Shown: positions 45,807 to 52,769 of the stretch, piece by piece | Layout of the letters: every line of letters begins with the position of its first letter | Numbering within the stretch: the first letter of the stretch is position 1 | From: an uncultured Gammaproteobacteria bacterium | GTDB taxonomy: Bacteria; Pseudomonadota; Gammaproteobacteria; Pseudomonadales; Azotimanducaceae | Assembly: GCA_913050215.1 (NCBI GenBank) | Contig: CAJXBG010000005.1 | Span: forward strand, 1 to 64,000 | Direction of reading: 5' to 3' | DNA length: 64,000 nucleotides | The notes under the pieces: generated by a model | The model's database searches: none | Seen by the model: the letters and a program-made list of their open reading frames with translations, nothing else | What the model was told of the DNA's origin: nothing | Program-made: the position numbers and the translations under genes

Positions 45807-46607
45807 CTAGACAAAGTTTACGTTGATGGCTCCAAGCGCGCCATAATCTGCGAAGATATGATCGCCGGCTTTCACCGGTACTGGTCGAGTAAAAGAGCCA
45901 GACAGAATAATCTGACCGGGTTCCAGAGCAATGCCATGCGGCGCAAACCGCTTGCATACCCAGCGTATACCATGTGCCGGGTGACCCATCACCGCAGCAC
46001 CTAGACCGGTATCCTCAATGTCATCATTCTGATATAAAAGCGCGCCTGACCACTTAAGATCTATCTCATCAGGTGCAACTTTTTTACCGCCGCAGATAAT
46101 GCCAGCATTTGCTGCGTTGTCAGCTATCGTGTCAAACACGTTTCGTGTATATCCCGTTTCGGGGTCAACCCTCATACTGCGCGCTGAGATGAGTTCAAGC
46201 GCTGGTTGCACATATTCAGTGGCATCCATGACCTCTTCTATCGAAACATCTTCACCGAAAAGTCGCTTCTTCATCACAAACGCAAACTCGGACTCAATAC
46301 GTGGGTCCAAAAAGTCTGCAGCAGTTATTTCACACTGATCGGGGAACAACATTGCATCTGTGAGGACACCATAGTCAGGGGTTGTGATATTCATCGCAAC
46401 TTGCATGGTTCGTGAGGTCAATCCAATTTTATATCCAATGACTTTTTCACCGTCTCCAAGTCTCCGGTCAATCCATGCTTTTTGAATGGCATAGGCATCA
46501 TCCATGTCAAGATCGAAAGACATTGTTAGCGCTCTGATCTGCGTTTGATCTTTCTCTGCGCGATAAAGTCGATTAGCCGCATCAGCTATCTGTTCTGGAC
46601 TTAGCAT
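45807..46607 (-). CDS. hpaH: 2-Oxo-hept-4-ene-1,7-dioate hydratase (HpaH)
   Basis: This 266-residue member of the 2-keto-4-pentenoate hydratase/decarboxylase group adds water to 2-oxohept-ene-dioate in homoprotocatechuate meta-cleavage. Diagnostic blocks are AYAIQKAWIDRRL, KVIGYKIGLTSRTMQ, PDYGVLTDAM, the metal ligands in DPRIESEFAFVMKK (Glu pair) and GHPAHGIRWV. It follows hpaF with a 1-base gap, and AGGAA before its ATG lies inside the hpaF end. Its length equals E. coli HpaH (267). Confidence 0.93.
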   Translation of the reverse strand: MLSPEQIADAANRLYRAEKDQTQIRALTMSFDLDMDDAYAIQKAWIDRRLGDGEKVIGYKIGLTSRTMQVAMNITTPDYGVLTDAMLFPDQCEITAADFLDPRIESEFAFVMKKRLFGEDVSIEEVMDATEYVQPALELISARSMRVDPETGYTRNVFDTIADNAANAGIICGGKKVAPDEIDLKWSGALLYQNDDIEDTGLGAAVMGHPAHGIRWVCKRFAPHGIALEPGQIILSGSFTRPVPVKAGDHIFADYGALGAINVNFV

Positions 46608-46608
46608 A

Positions 46609-46977
46609 TTAAAAATTCCTGTTATTGAACTTTACGCTTTCTTCAAGCTCACGCATTTCAAATGAAACAGTGACAGGCTGACTCGCCATCAGCGGCTCAA
46701 GGTGCGTCAGTAAAATTTTCCAGAACATTTCAGCCGCACGCATTCTAGTTGCTTCATCACGACCTCGTCCGACCTTCATACTAAGGTTAAGAAAACCTTT
46801 CGCCGGATCTCCATCTGCAACTCGAAAGTCTTCACATTTCATCGCCCTGCTTCGCATACCTGCCATTGGAAATATGTCTGTTTCGGCAGCCTTTTCATGC
46901 ATTTTTTTCATCAAGCCTTGTAAGTCCAAACGCGTCGCCGGTAGGTTCGCGGAGTACTCGTATATAAAATGTGCCAT
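46609..46977 (-). CDS. hpaF: 5-Carboxymethyl-2-hydroxymuconate delta-isomerase (HpaF)
   Basis: The 122-residue trimeric isomerase of the tautomerase superfamily shifts the double bond of 5-carboxymethyl-2-hydroxymuconate. MAHFIYEYSANL matches the family start, including the catalytic N-terminal segment (Pro1 is replaced by Ala in this subfamily of sequences, as MAH rather than MPH). RAMKCEDFRVADGDP and GFLNLSMKVGRGRD follow the E. coli pattern. It lies between hpaD (53-base gap) and hpaH (1-base gap). The Ala in place of the usual Pro after Met is unusual and deserves checking, since Pro1 is the general base in related tautomerases. Confidence 0.88.
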   Translation of the reverse strand: MAHFIYEYSANLPATRLDLQGLMKKMHEKAAETDIFPMAGMRSRAMKCEDFRVADGDPAKGFLNLSMKVGRGRDEATRMRAAEMFWKILLTHLEPLMASQPVTVSFEMRELEESVKFNNRNF

Positions 46978-47030
46978 GACGCTTCCTGTTCGTTCTAATT
47001 CGTCAATTTAATGAGAGTCTTTTCAACCGT

Positions 47031-47894
47031 TCAATCGATCATCGGCAGCACGGGAAATTCCGCATTAATCTGCCCGGTTCCCGAACTGCCAAAATATGGA
47101 CTGATAACTTCAACCTTACCCTCATACTGATCCCAGCCCAGTGCGCCCAGTAACATCGCCGTGTCGTGCATAAAGCCCTCGCCATGACACTTATCAGCGT
47201 ATTCAGGCAACATTTCTGTAAAACGCTGCCAGTCGCCGTTTTGCCACATTTCAACGACCCGGTGATCAAAGTCCTCTAGAAAGGGTGACCACACGTTGTG
47301 CAGAAATTTGTCAGCGGTACCATTCTGTGCAAACCGGTGCGAAAGTGAACCCGATGCAAATATTGCCACCTTACCATCATAGTCATTTTCTATCGCAGAC
47401 CGCAGCGCCCTGCCCATCGTGACACTATCTTGTAAGTCATGGACCGTCAGTAAAGCGGCGATCGACACAACGTTAAAATGTCGATCCTCATTCATATATC
47501 GCATGGGTACAAGGCTGCCATATTCCAGCGTCAGACTCGTATCATGATGCGCGCGCATGTGGACCCCTGCTTCAGTGACGGCTTTCGCGATTGATTCCCC
47601 CAGCGCCGGGTTGCCATCATATTCATAGGGCAAGTTTTTAATAAAGTGGGGCAGTTCGTTACTGGTGTAGACGCCCTTGAAGTGAGGCGCATTATTAATG
47701 TGGTAGCCCGAGTTCACCAACCAGTGCGTGTCAAATACGACAATCGTATCAACACCAAGCGCACGACAACGTTTTGATATCTCGCGGTGACCGCTAATCG
47801 CGTGCTCTCTACACCCCTTATGTGGACCGTCCATCTCGGACAAATACATCGAGGGTACATGTGTAATTTTTGCCGCGTAAGCGAGTTCACCCAT
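47031..47894 (-). CDS. hpaD: 3,4-Dihydroxyphenylacetate 2,3-dioxygenase (HpaD)
   Basis: The 287-residue extradiol dioxygenase of the LigB fold (class III) opens the ring of homoprotocatechuate. AAKITHVPSMYLSEM carries the first His ligand, VVFDTHWLVNSGYHINN the second region, and ASGSLSHRF with LEYGSLVPMRYM complete the active-site pattern of E. coli HpaD. The ATG at 47894 is preceded by AAGGAG with a 7-base spacer; an in-frame TTG two codons earlier is disregarded. It lies 15 bases after hpaE. Confidence 0.93.
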   Translation of the reverse strand: MGELAYAAKITHVPSMYLSEMDGPHKGCREHAISGHREISKRCRALGVDTIVVFDTHWLVNSGYHINNAPHFKGVYTSNELPHFIKNLPYEYDGNPALGESIAKAVTEAGVHMRAHHDTSLTLEYGSLVPMRYMNEDRHFNVVSIAALLTVHDLQDSVTMGRALRSAIENDYDGKVAIFASGSLSHRFAQNGTADKFLHNVWSPFLEDFDHRVVEMWQNGDWQRFTEMLPEYADKCHGEGFMHDTAMLLGALGWDQYEGKVEVISPYFGSSGTGQINAEFPVLPMID

Positions 47895-47909
47895 CGTCAA
47901 TCTCCTTAA

Positions 47910-49427
47910 CTATCGGCCGAGTACCGGCACATTGTGTAGGTCATGAGCAACACACACATTTTTTGTTTCCATATAAAAATCAAAACTGAAGTCACCACCA
48001 TCGCGACCGATACCGCTCGCTTTCATACCGCCAAAAGGTGATGGCAAGTTTCGATTATTTTCCGAGTTAAACCAAAGCATGCCAGCTTCAAGATTTTTTG
48101 CCAAACGCATAGTTCGGCCAACATCTTGCGTCCATACGTAACCCGCAAGACCATAGGGCGTATCGTTCGCCATATTTACCGCATCTTCTTCAGTGTCAAA
48201 AGACATCGCGGTTAGAACAGGACCAAATATTTCTTCTCTGGAAACTCTCATACTATTGTCAGCTTCAGTAAAAAGTGTCGGACAGATATAGTTTCCGGCA
48301 CCCAACTCCTCCATTGCCCGCCCACCCACTGCAGTCGTGGCACCATCGGCTTGCGCTATCTCCATATAGCTCATGACTTTTCGGAAGTGCTCCTGGCTCA
48401 CCACGGGCCCTACTTCCGTATCAGGATCAAGAGGATGCCCCACCCTCAAATTTTCTACCCTAGCGATTAACGCCGACATAAACTCTGCTTCGATACCCTT
48501 TTGGACCAGTAGTCTTGAGCTGGAAGTACAGCGTTGGCCGTTCAGACTGTAGAGCATAAACACAACGGCATCGAGGGCACGATTAAAGTCGGCATCATCA
48601 AAGACAATCACCGGGTTTTTGCCACCTAACTCAAAATGCAGTCGTTTTAGGGTTGGCGCCGCCTGACGCATAATGTGTGATCCGGTCGCACTTTCACCCA
48701 CGAGCGCGACCGCCTTTATCGCGGGATGCTCAGTCAACCTTTTTCCTACCGTTTCACCAAAACCATTAACCGTGTTCAGTACCCCATCAGGAATCCCTGT
48801 CTCCTGAGCGACTTCTGCCAATAAATTCGCGGTAAGAGGAGACATTTCTGCAGGTTTGTGGACGACCGTGCAACCCGCCGCAAGCGCCGGGGCAATTTTC
48901 CATGTTGACAACATGAAAGGCGTGTTCCAGGGCGTGATCACACCCACGGGACCAACTGGCGTTCGCATGGTGTAGTTCGTATGCACATCCTGATAAAGCG
49001 CTTGACCATTCACCGCTTCAGGTGCCTTGTCAGCAAAGAAGCGAAAATTATCAGCACCACGAAGGGCCGCTTGTTTCATAAACCGAATGGGCTGACCACA
49101 GTCCATAGACTCAATCAGTGCAATCTCCTCAGCGCGCGCAGCAATGTTGTCTGCGAACTGATTCAACAGCTTTTTCCGCGCCGCGCCGGGCATATCTCGC
49201 CAACCAGCAAATGCAACTCGGGCAGCTTCACAGGCCCGGTCCATATCCTCTTCCGTACCGCTGACGACTTCACCCAGCGAACTGTTGTCTACTGGTGACA
49301 AGTTCTGAAAAGTTTCAGCGTGAGCTGGCGTGTCAAATCGGCCGTTGATGTAATGACCCGTAATCTTGTCACTGAATTTCTTCAGGTAGGTTTGGGCCTT
49401 GCCAAGATTTACCTCATGTTCCGACAT
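47910..49427 (-). CDS. hpaE: 5-Carboxymethyl-2-hydroxymuconate semialdehyde dehydrogenase (HpaE)
   Basis: The 505-residue NAD aldehyde dehydrogenase has GVITPWNTPFMLSTWKIAPALAAG (NAD entry), the catalytic Glu in FELGGKNPV and the catalytic Cys in LNGQRCTSSSRL. EIFGPVLTAMSF and SPFGGMKASGIGRDGG occur in the C-terminal half. The HpaE assignment rests on these plus position as first gene of the hpa operon. The ATG at 49427 has AGGA about 8 bases upstream. The frame remains open to 49787, but that extension is translated from an 11-bp tandem repeat and is not part of the protein. Confidence 0.93.
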   Translation of the reverse strand: MSEHEVNLGKAQTYLKKFSDKITGHYINGRFDTPAHAETFQNLSPVDNSSLGEVVSGTEEDMDRACEAARVAFAGWRDMPGAARKKLLNQFADNIAARAEEIALIESMDCGQPIRFMKQAALRGADNFRFFADKAPEAVNGQALYQDVHTNYTMRTPVGPVGVITPWNTPFMLSTWKIAPALAAGCTVVHKPAEMSPLTANLLAEVAQETGIPDGVLNTVNGFGETVGKRLTEHPAIKAVALVGESATGSHIMRQAAPTLKRLHFELGGKNPVIVFDDADFNRALDAVVFMLYSLNGQRCTSSSRLLVQKGIEAEFMSALIARVENLRVGHPLDPDTEVGPVVSQEHFRKVMSYMEIAQADGATTAVGGRAMEELGAGNYICPTLFTEADNSMRVSREEIFGPVLTAMSFDTEEDAVNMANDTPYGLAGYVWTQDVGRTMRLAKNLEAGMLWFNSENNRNLPSPFGGMKASGIGRDGGDFSFDFYMETKNVCVAHDLHNVPVLGR

Positions 49428-49440
49428 CGTTTCTGTCCTG

Positions 49441-49481
49441 TTTTGCTTTTGTTTTGCTTTTGTTTTGCTTTTGTTTTGCTT
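49441..49481. repeat. 11-bp tandem repeat in the hpaE leader
   Basis: TTTTGCTTTTG (plus strand) occurs three times in perfect tandem plus an 8-base partial copy. On the hpaE transcript it is an A/C-rich, unstructured CAAAACAAAAG array ending just before the ribosome site. The 11-bp period favours slippage. It does not resemble a CRISPR array. Confidence 0.9.
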
Positions 49482-49499
49482 CGAACTTGAATATTTCTG

Positions 49500-49573
49500 T
49501 AACATGTTAATCATTTTATCCAACATTATCTGAAAATTCAGCCAGAAAAATGTGTAATATACATAACAGGTTA
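49500..49573. promoter_or_regulatory. Divergent hpaE/hpaG control region with paired TAAC-N2-GTTA sites
   Basis: TAACATGTTA (49500-49509, perfect palindrome) and TAACAGGTTA (49564-49573) lie 64 bp apart. Each follows a -10-like hexamer by 3 bases: TAAAAT on the minus strand (49513-49518) reading to hpaE, and TAATAT on the plus strand (49555-49560) reading to hpaG. Between the two promoters is CTGAAAATTCAG (49530-49541), where weak -35 boxes would fall. This layout suits a MarR-type repressor, and hpaR is the second gene of the rightward unit. Assignment to HpaR is inference. Confidence 0.55.
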
Positions 49574-49590
49574 ACTTATAAGGTATCAGT

Positions 49591-50463
49591 ATGCGATTTC
49601 TCTCATTTGCAAAAGGGGACACCCCATCAGCCAAAACGTCATGGGGCGCTATTACCGAGGAGGGCATCATTGATTTGGGTAGCAGAATGCACTGTGATTT
49701 CAAGCAAGCCCTGACATCGCGTCGACTTGAGGAAGCAAAGCTATTGGCTGCAGAACTATCACCTGACACAGATGTGGCGGACATCATCTATCTTCCTCCT
49801 GTTGCGAACCCGGAGAAGATCGCCTGCATCGGCGTGAATTACGCAAATCGAAACGCAGAGTACAATGATGGCTCCGAAGCTCCTAAATTTCCCAGCCTCT
49901 TCATGCGCACGCCAGATTCACTGGTCGCACATGGCGACAACCTGCTCCGTCCGCCTGAATCCAGACAGCTGGATTACGAAGGCGAAATAGCCGTAATCAT
50001 TGGCAAGGAAGGTCATCGTATCGCCGAGGAAGATGCCTACGACTTCATTGCCGGACTAACAATAATGAACGAGGGGACAATTCGCGACTGGCTGCGACAC
50101 TCGAAATTTAACGTTACTCAGGGTAAAAATTTTTATCATTCAGGCAGCATCGGTCCATGGATGGTCACAGCAGACGAGTTCTCTCCGGAAATCTTCGAAA
50201 ACATGACAGTGAAAACAAGGGTGAATGGTGAAGAGCGGCAGAATGATACTACCGCAAACATGATGTTTCCTATCAAATACCAGATCGCCTATATGTCGCA
50301 GTTTTATAATTTCAAACCCGGAGACGTTATCGCTACCGGAACGCCTAATGGCGCCGGTGCTCGATTTGACCCACCCATTTACCTAAAACCAGGTGATGTC
50401 GTGGAGGTTGAAGTTGAAGGTGTTGGCATATTGTCCAACGAGGTAATTGATGAAGTTGTCTGA
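49591..50463 (+). CDS. hpaG: Fumarylacetoacetate-hydrolase-family isomerase/decarboxylase (HpaG)
   Basis: This 290-residue single-domain FAH-fold enzyme has KIACIGVNYANRNAEYN, SLFMRTPDSLVAHGDN, the metal ligands in LDYEGEIAVIIGKEG, TIMNEGTIRDWLRH and the C-terminal GDVIATGTPNGAG. In the hpa pathway HpaG decarboxylates 5-oxopent-3-ene-1,2,5-tricarboxylate and isomerises the product. E. coli HpaG is a 429-residue two-domain fusion; here only one domain is encoded and no second hpaG-like gene is near. AAGG precedes the ATG by 7 bases. hpaR follows after 12 bases. Confidence 0.88.
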   Translation: MRFLSFAKGDTPSAKTSWGAITEEGIIDLGSRMHCDFKQALTSRRLEEAKLLAAELSPDTDVADIIYLPPVANPEKIACIGVNYANRNAEYNDGSEAPKFPSLFMRTPDSLVAHGDNLLRPPESRQLDYEGEIAVIIGKEGHRIAEEDAYDFIAGLTIMNEGTIRDWLRHSKFNVTQGKNFYHSGSIGPWMVTADEFSPEIFENMTVKTRVNGEERQNDTTANMMFPIKYQIAYMSQFYNFKPGDVIATGTPNGAGARFDPPIYLKPGDVVEVEVEGVGILSNEVIDEVV

Positions 50464-50475
50464 CGAGAATTTTTA

Positions 50476-50970
50476 ATGGCCGACTCAGCTGAACACCCCC
50501 TAAGAGGCTTTGACCGCTCCCTGCCGATGGCACTTCTCAGGGCGCGGGAAGCTGTCATGAAAAACTTCGTTCCTTCGCTGCGTGAAAACGGTTTGTCCGC
50601 GCAACAATGGCGGGTGATCAGAGCCCTGCATGAAAACGAAGGTCTCGACATCACAGAATTAGCCGACCGGTGTTTTCTTTTGATGCCCAGCCTGTCACGC
50701 ATTATCCAAAACCTCGAAAAAAGAGCATTGGTCAGTCGAATACAGTCAAGCATTGACAACCGACGCTCAGTCATCTCAATTACGACGAAAGGCAAAGTTC
50801 TTTTCAATGAGATAGCGCCCAAATCAGTCGAGCGGTACAACCTAATCACGGAAAAATTTGGCTACGGGAAACTTGAACTGCTGTATGAACTGCTTGATGA
50901 ATTGATCGAAAAGATTGAAGTTGACGAACAGGCAGAACAGAGCCGGAGCACAAAAGATGAATCAAAATAA
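50476..50970 (+). CDS. hpaR: MarR-family homoprotocatechuate regulator (HpaR)
   Basis: The 164-residue dimeric winged-helix regulator has an N-terminus, RSLPMALLRAREAVMKNFVPSLR, highly specific for HpaR. GLSAQQWRVIRAL begins the winged helix; the recognition helix lies around LLMPSLSRIIQNLEKRAL and the wing around SSIDNRRSVISITTKGK. Known HpaR proteins repress the hpa meta-cleavage operon until homoprotocatechuate is present. The gene is inside the rightward unit behind hpaG, which implies autoregulation through the paired sites upstream. Confidence 0.93.
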   Translation: MADSAEHPLRGFDRSLPMALLRAREAVMKNFVPSLRENGLSAQQWRVIRALHENEGLDITELADRCFLLMPSLSRIIQNLEKRALVSRIQSSIDNRRSVISITTKGKVLFNEIAPKSVERYNLITEKFGYGKLELLYELLDELIEKIEVDEQAEQSRSTKDESK

Positions 50971-50985
50971 AAAAACTAAAACGGG

Positions 50986-52332
50986 GTGCATACCATTACT
51001 TCCAAGCCAGTAAATATTAATGATCTGATTGATCACGGAAAGTTCTCATTTCGGCAGATTCTGATTGTCTTGCTTTGCCTTGTCTTCAACATGGTCGACG
51101 GTTTTGACATCACTGCCATGGCTGTGACGGCACACCAGATTGGCGAGGATATGCAACTTAGTGAGGATAAGCTGGGCCTGGTGTTCAGTTTCTCCCTTGC
51201 AGGGATGATGTTGGGTGCGATGTTTCTTGCTGCACTCTCTGATGTCATTGGACGACGAACAATGATCATCTTCACCCTTACCTTAGTCGGGGCAACGGTC
51301 CTTTTAACCGCAAGTGTGAACTCTCTGCCGGCATTGATACTGCTTAGATTCATCAGCGGTCTTGGCGCCGGCGCAATGCTTGCCAGTGTCGCGACCCTAG
51401 CATCCGAGTATAGCCCTGAGAAATTTCGTGCAATGGCTGTCACGGCTGTCACGGCAGGTTACCCGCTAGGCGCTATGACTACGGGTCTTGTTGCGAGTAG
51501 CGTGGTGCCCGAATTTGGCTGGCAGGGAATGTTCATCGCTGGTGGCAGCGCAACTCTTTTATTGGCACTCATCGCATTTTTCATGATTCCAGAATCCTTG
51601 TACTTTCTTTGCAAAAAACAACCTGATGACGCACTCCAAAGAGTGAACAGGATTCTTCAAATATTCAAGGTTCAATCGCTTCAGCACCTGCCATCAATTG
51701 AGGATACCGGCGGCGCAACAGAGGCTGATAGACAGAACATTTATCAAAAAATGCTCACGCTACTAACACCTGAGTTCCGCCGATCAACACTCACGCTCTG
51801 GGCAACCTTCTTTCTTTGTATCAGCACGCTATATTTTCTAATGAGCTGGACACCCAAATTGATCATTAACCTTGGCTACTCGGCAGATGCAGGCAACCTG
51901 GCTTTCACCCTGTTTAACTTTGGTGGTGTCCTAGGGATATTTATACTGGGATATTTGGCATCAAAGTGGTCGCTCTCAACCTTAATCAGCATATTTGCCA
52001 TCACATCTGCTGTATTTATGTGGGCATTTGCAGGGGCAGTTTCTCTGGATTTCAATCAGACAAACCTGATGCTGCTTATTTTTATTATCGGCATCAGCCT
52101 GCAGGGAGGGTACACCGGTATGTATGCCGTTGCGGCGAAAATTTACCCTATCGAAATCAGAAGTACAGGCGTAGGTTGGGCTATCGGCCTGGGTAGATTT
52201 GGTGCAGTGCTCGGTCCGGGAATCGCCGGTTACATGATTGCATCCGGGTTACCCATAACCATCAACTTTATGGTTTTTGCGATCCCAATGTTGATCGGCG
52301 GCATATTCGCCTATCAGTTGAGAGTGCGATAA
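50986..52332 (+). CDS. MFS aromatic-acid transporter (AAHS type)
   Basis: This 448-residue major facilitator has the aromatic acid:H+ symporter pattern. FNMVDGFDITAMAV carries the conserved D-G-x-D of helix 1. LAALSDVIGRRTMII is the loop 2-3 motif, ASEYSPEKFRAMAVTA a mid-protein loop and AAKIYPIEIRSTGVGWAIGLGRFGA the family motif near helix 10. It lies 15 bases after hpaR and probably imports a hydroxyphenylacetate. The likely start is a GTG at 50986 with a poor ribosome site. It abuts the convergent cytochrome gene with no gap. Confidence 0.87.
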   Translation: MHTITSKPVNINDLIDHGKFSFRQILIVLLCLVFNMVDGFDITAMAVTAHQIGEDMQLSEDKLGLVFSFSLAGMMLGAMFLAALSDVIGRRTMIIFTLTLVGATVLLTASVNSLPALILLRFISGLGAGAMLASVATLASEYSPEKFRAMAVTAVTAGYPLGAMTTGLVASSVVPEFGWQGMFIAGGSATLLLALIAFFMIPESLYFLCKKQPDDALQRVNRILQIFKVQSLQHLPSIEDTGGATEADRQNIYQKMLTLLTPEFRRSTLTLWATFFLCISTLYFLMSWTPKLIINLGYSADAGNLAFTLFNFGGVLGIFILGYLASKWSLSTLISIFAITSAVFMWAFAGAVSLDFNQTNLMLLIFIIGISLQGGYTGMYAVAAKIYPIEIRSTGVGWAIGLGRFGAVLGPGIAGYMIASGLPITINFMVFAIPMLIGGIFAYQLRVR

Positions 52333-52767
52333 TTACTGCTGCGCCGCCTCGACGATTGCTTTTAATGCGGGGGCATCGTCAACTTTAGGTGGTGTGTCCC
52401 TAAAGGTTTTTATGTAAGCGTAGATGTCGAGTGCCTGCTGATCGGACAAACTTGACGCAGGATAGTGCGGCATTTTTTGCGAGGGCAACGGCGGATTTAG
52501 CTCACTTCGCGCCCTGATAAACGCAAGATAAACCGCTTCACTTGTCATAATCGCACTAACATCATTCGCTAAATTGTGTTTGCCAATGCCGTTATAACCA
52601 TGACAGGCAAAACAACCATGATCGTAATAGAGTTGTTTACCTGAACTCTGCACAACCCGAGCTTCCTCGTCACTTTTCAGATCGTCACTGGCTATTGCGG
52701 ACAACACGATGGAAGCACCAACCATACAAAAACCAACGCGTAACATAAACTTGATTTTGTTCATCAT
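52333..52767 (-). CDS. c-Type cytochrome (class I, monohaem), exported
   Basis: The 144-residue protein has an N-terminal signal segment (FMLRVGFCMVGASIVLSAIA, about 7-26). One haem site, CFACH, holds Cys52, Cys55 and axial His56, followed by GYNGIGKHNLAND. The likely distal Met is in PSQKMPHYPAS, and the end reads LSDQQALDIYAYIKTF. This is a standard small periplasmic electron carrier. Its start overlaps the stop of the ThDP-enzyme gene (AAGG serves the ATG at 52767 or 52764), so the two are translationally coupled and the cytochrome is the obvious partner of that enzyme. Confidence 0.9.
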   Translation of the reverse strand: MMNKIKFMLRVGFCMVGASIVLSAIASDDLKSDEEARVVQSSGKQLYYDHGCFACHGYNGIGKHNLANDVSAIMTSEAVYLAFIRARSELNPPLPSQKMPHYPASSLSDQQALDIYAYIKTFRDTPPKVDDAPALKAIVEAAQQ

Positions 52768-52769
52768 CC

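Noticed and set aside
49441-49481. Short CRISPR-like array
   Set aside because: The units are contiguous 11-mers without spacers, so it is a simple tandem repeat.
49428-49787. N-terminal extension of HpaE (about 120 codons)
   Set aside because: It is translated from the 11-bp tandem repeat and the divergent hpaG start region. The HpaE family start and ribosome site are at 49427.
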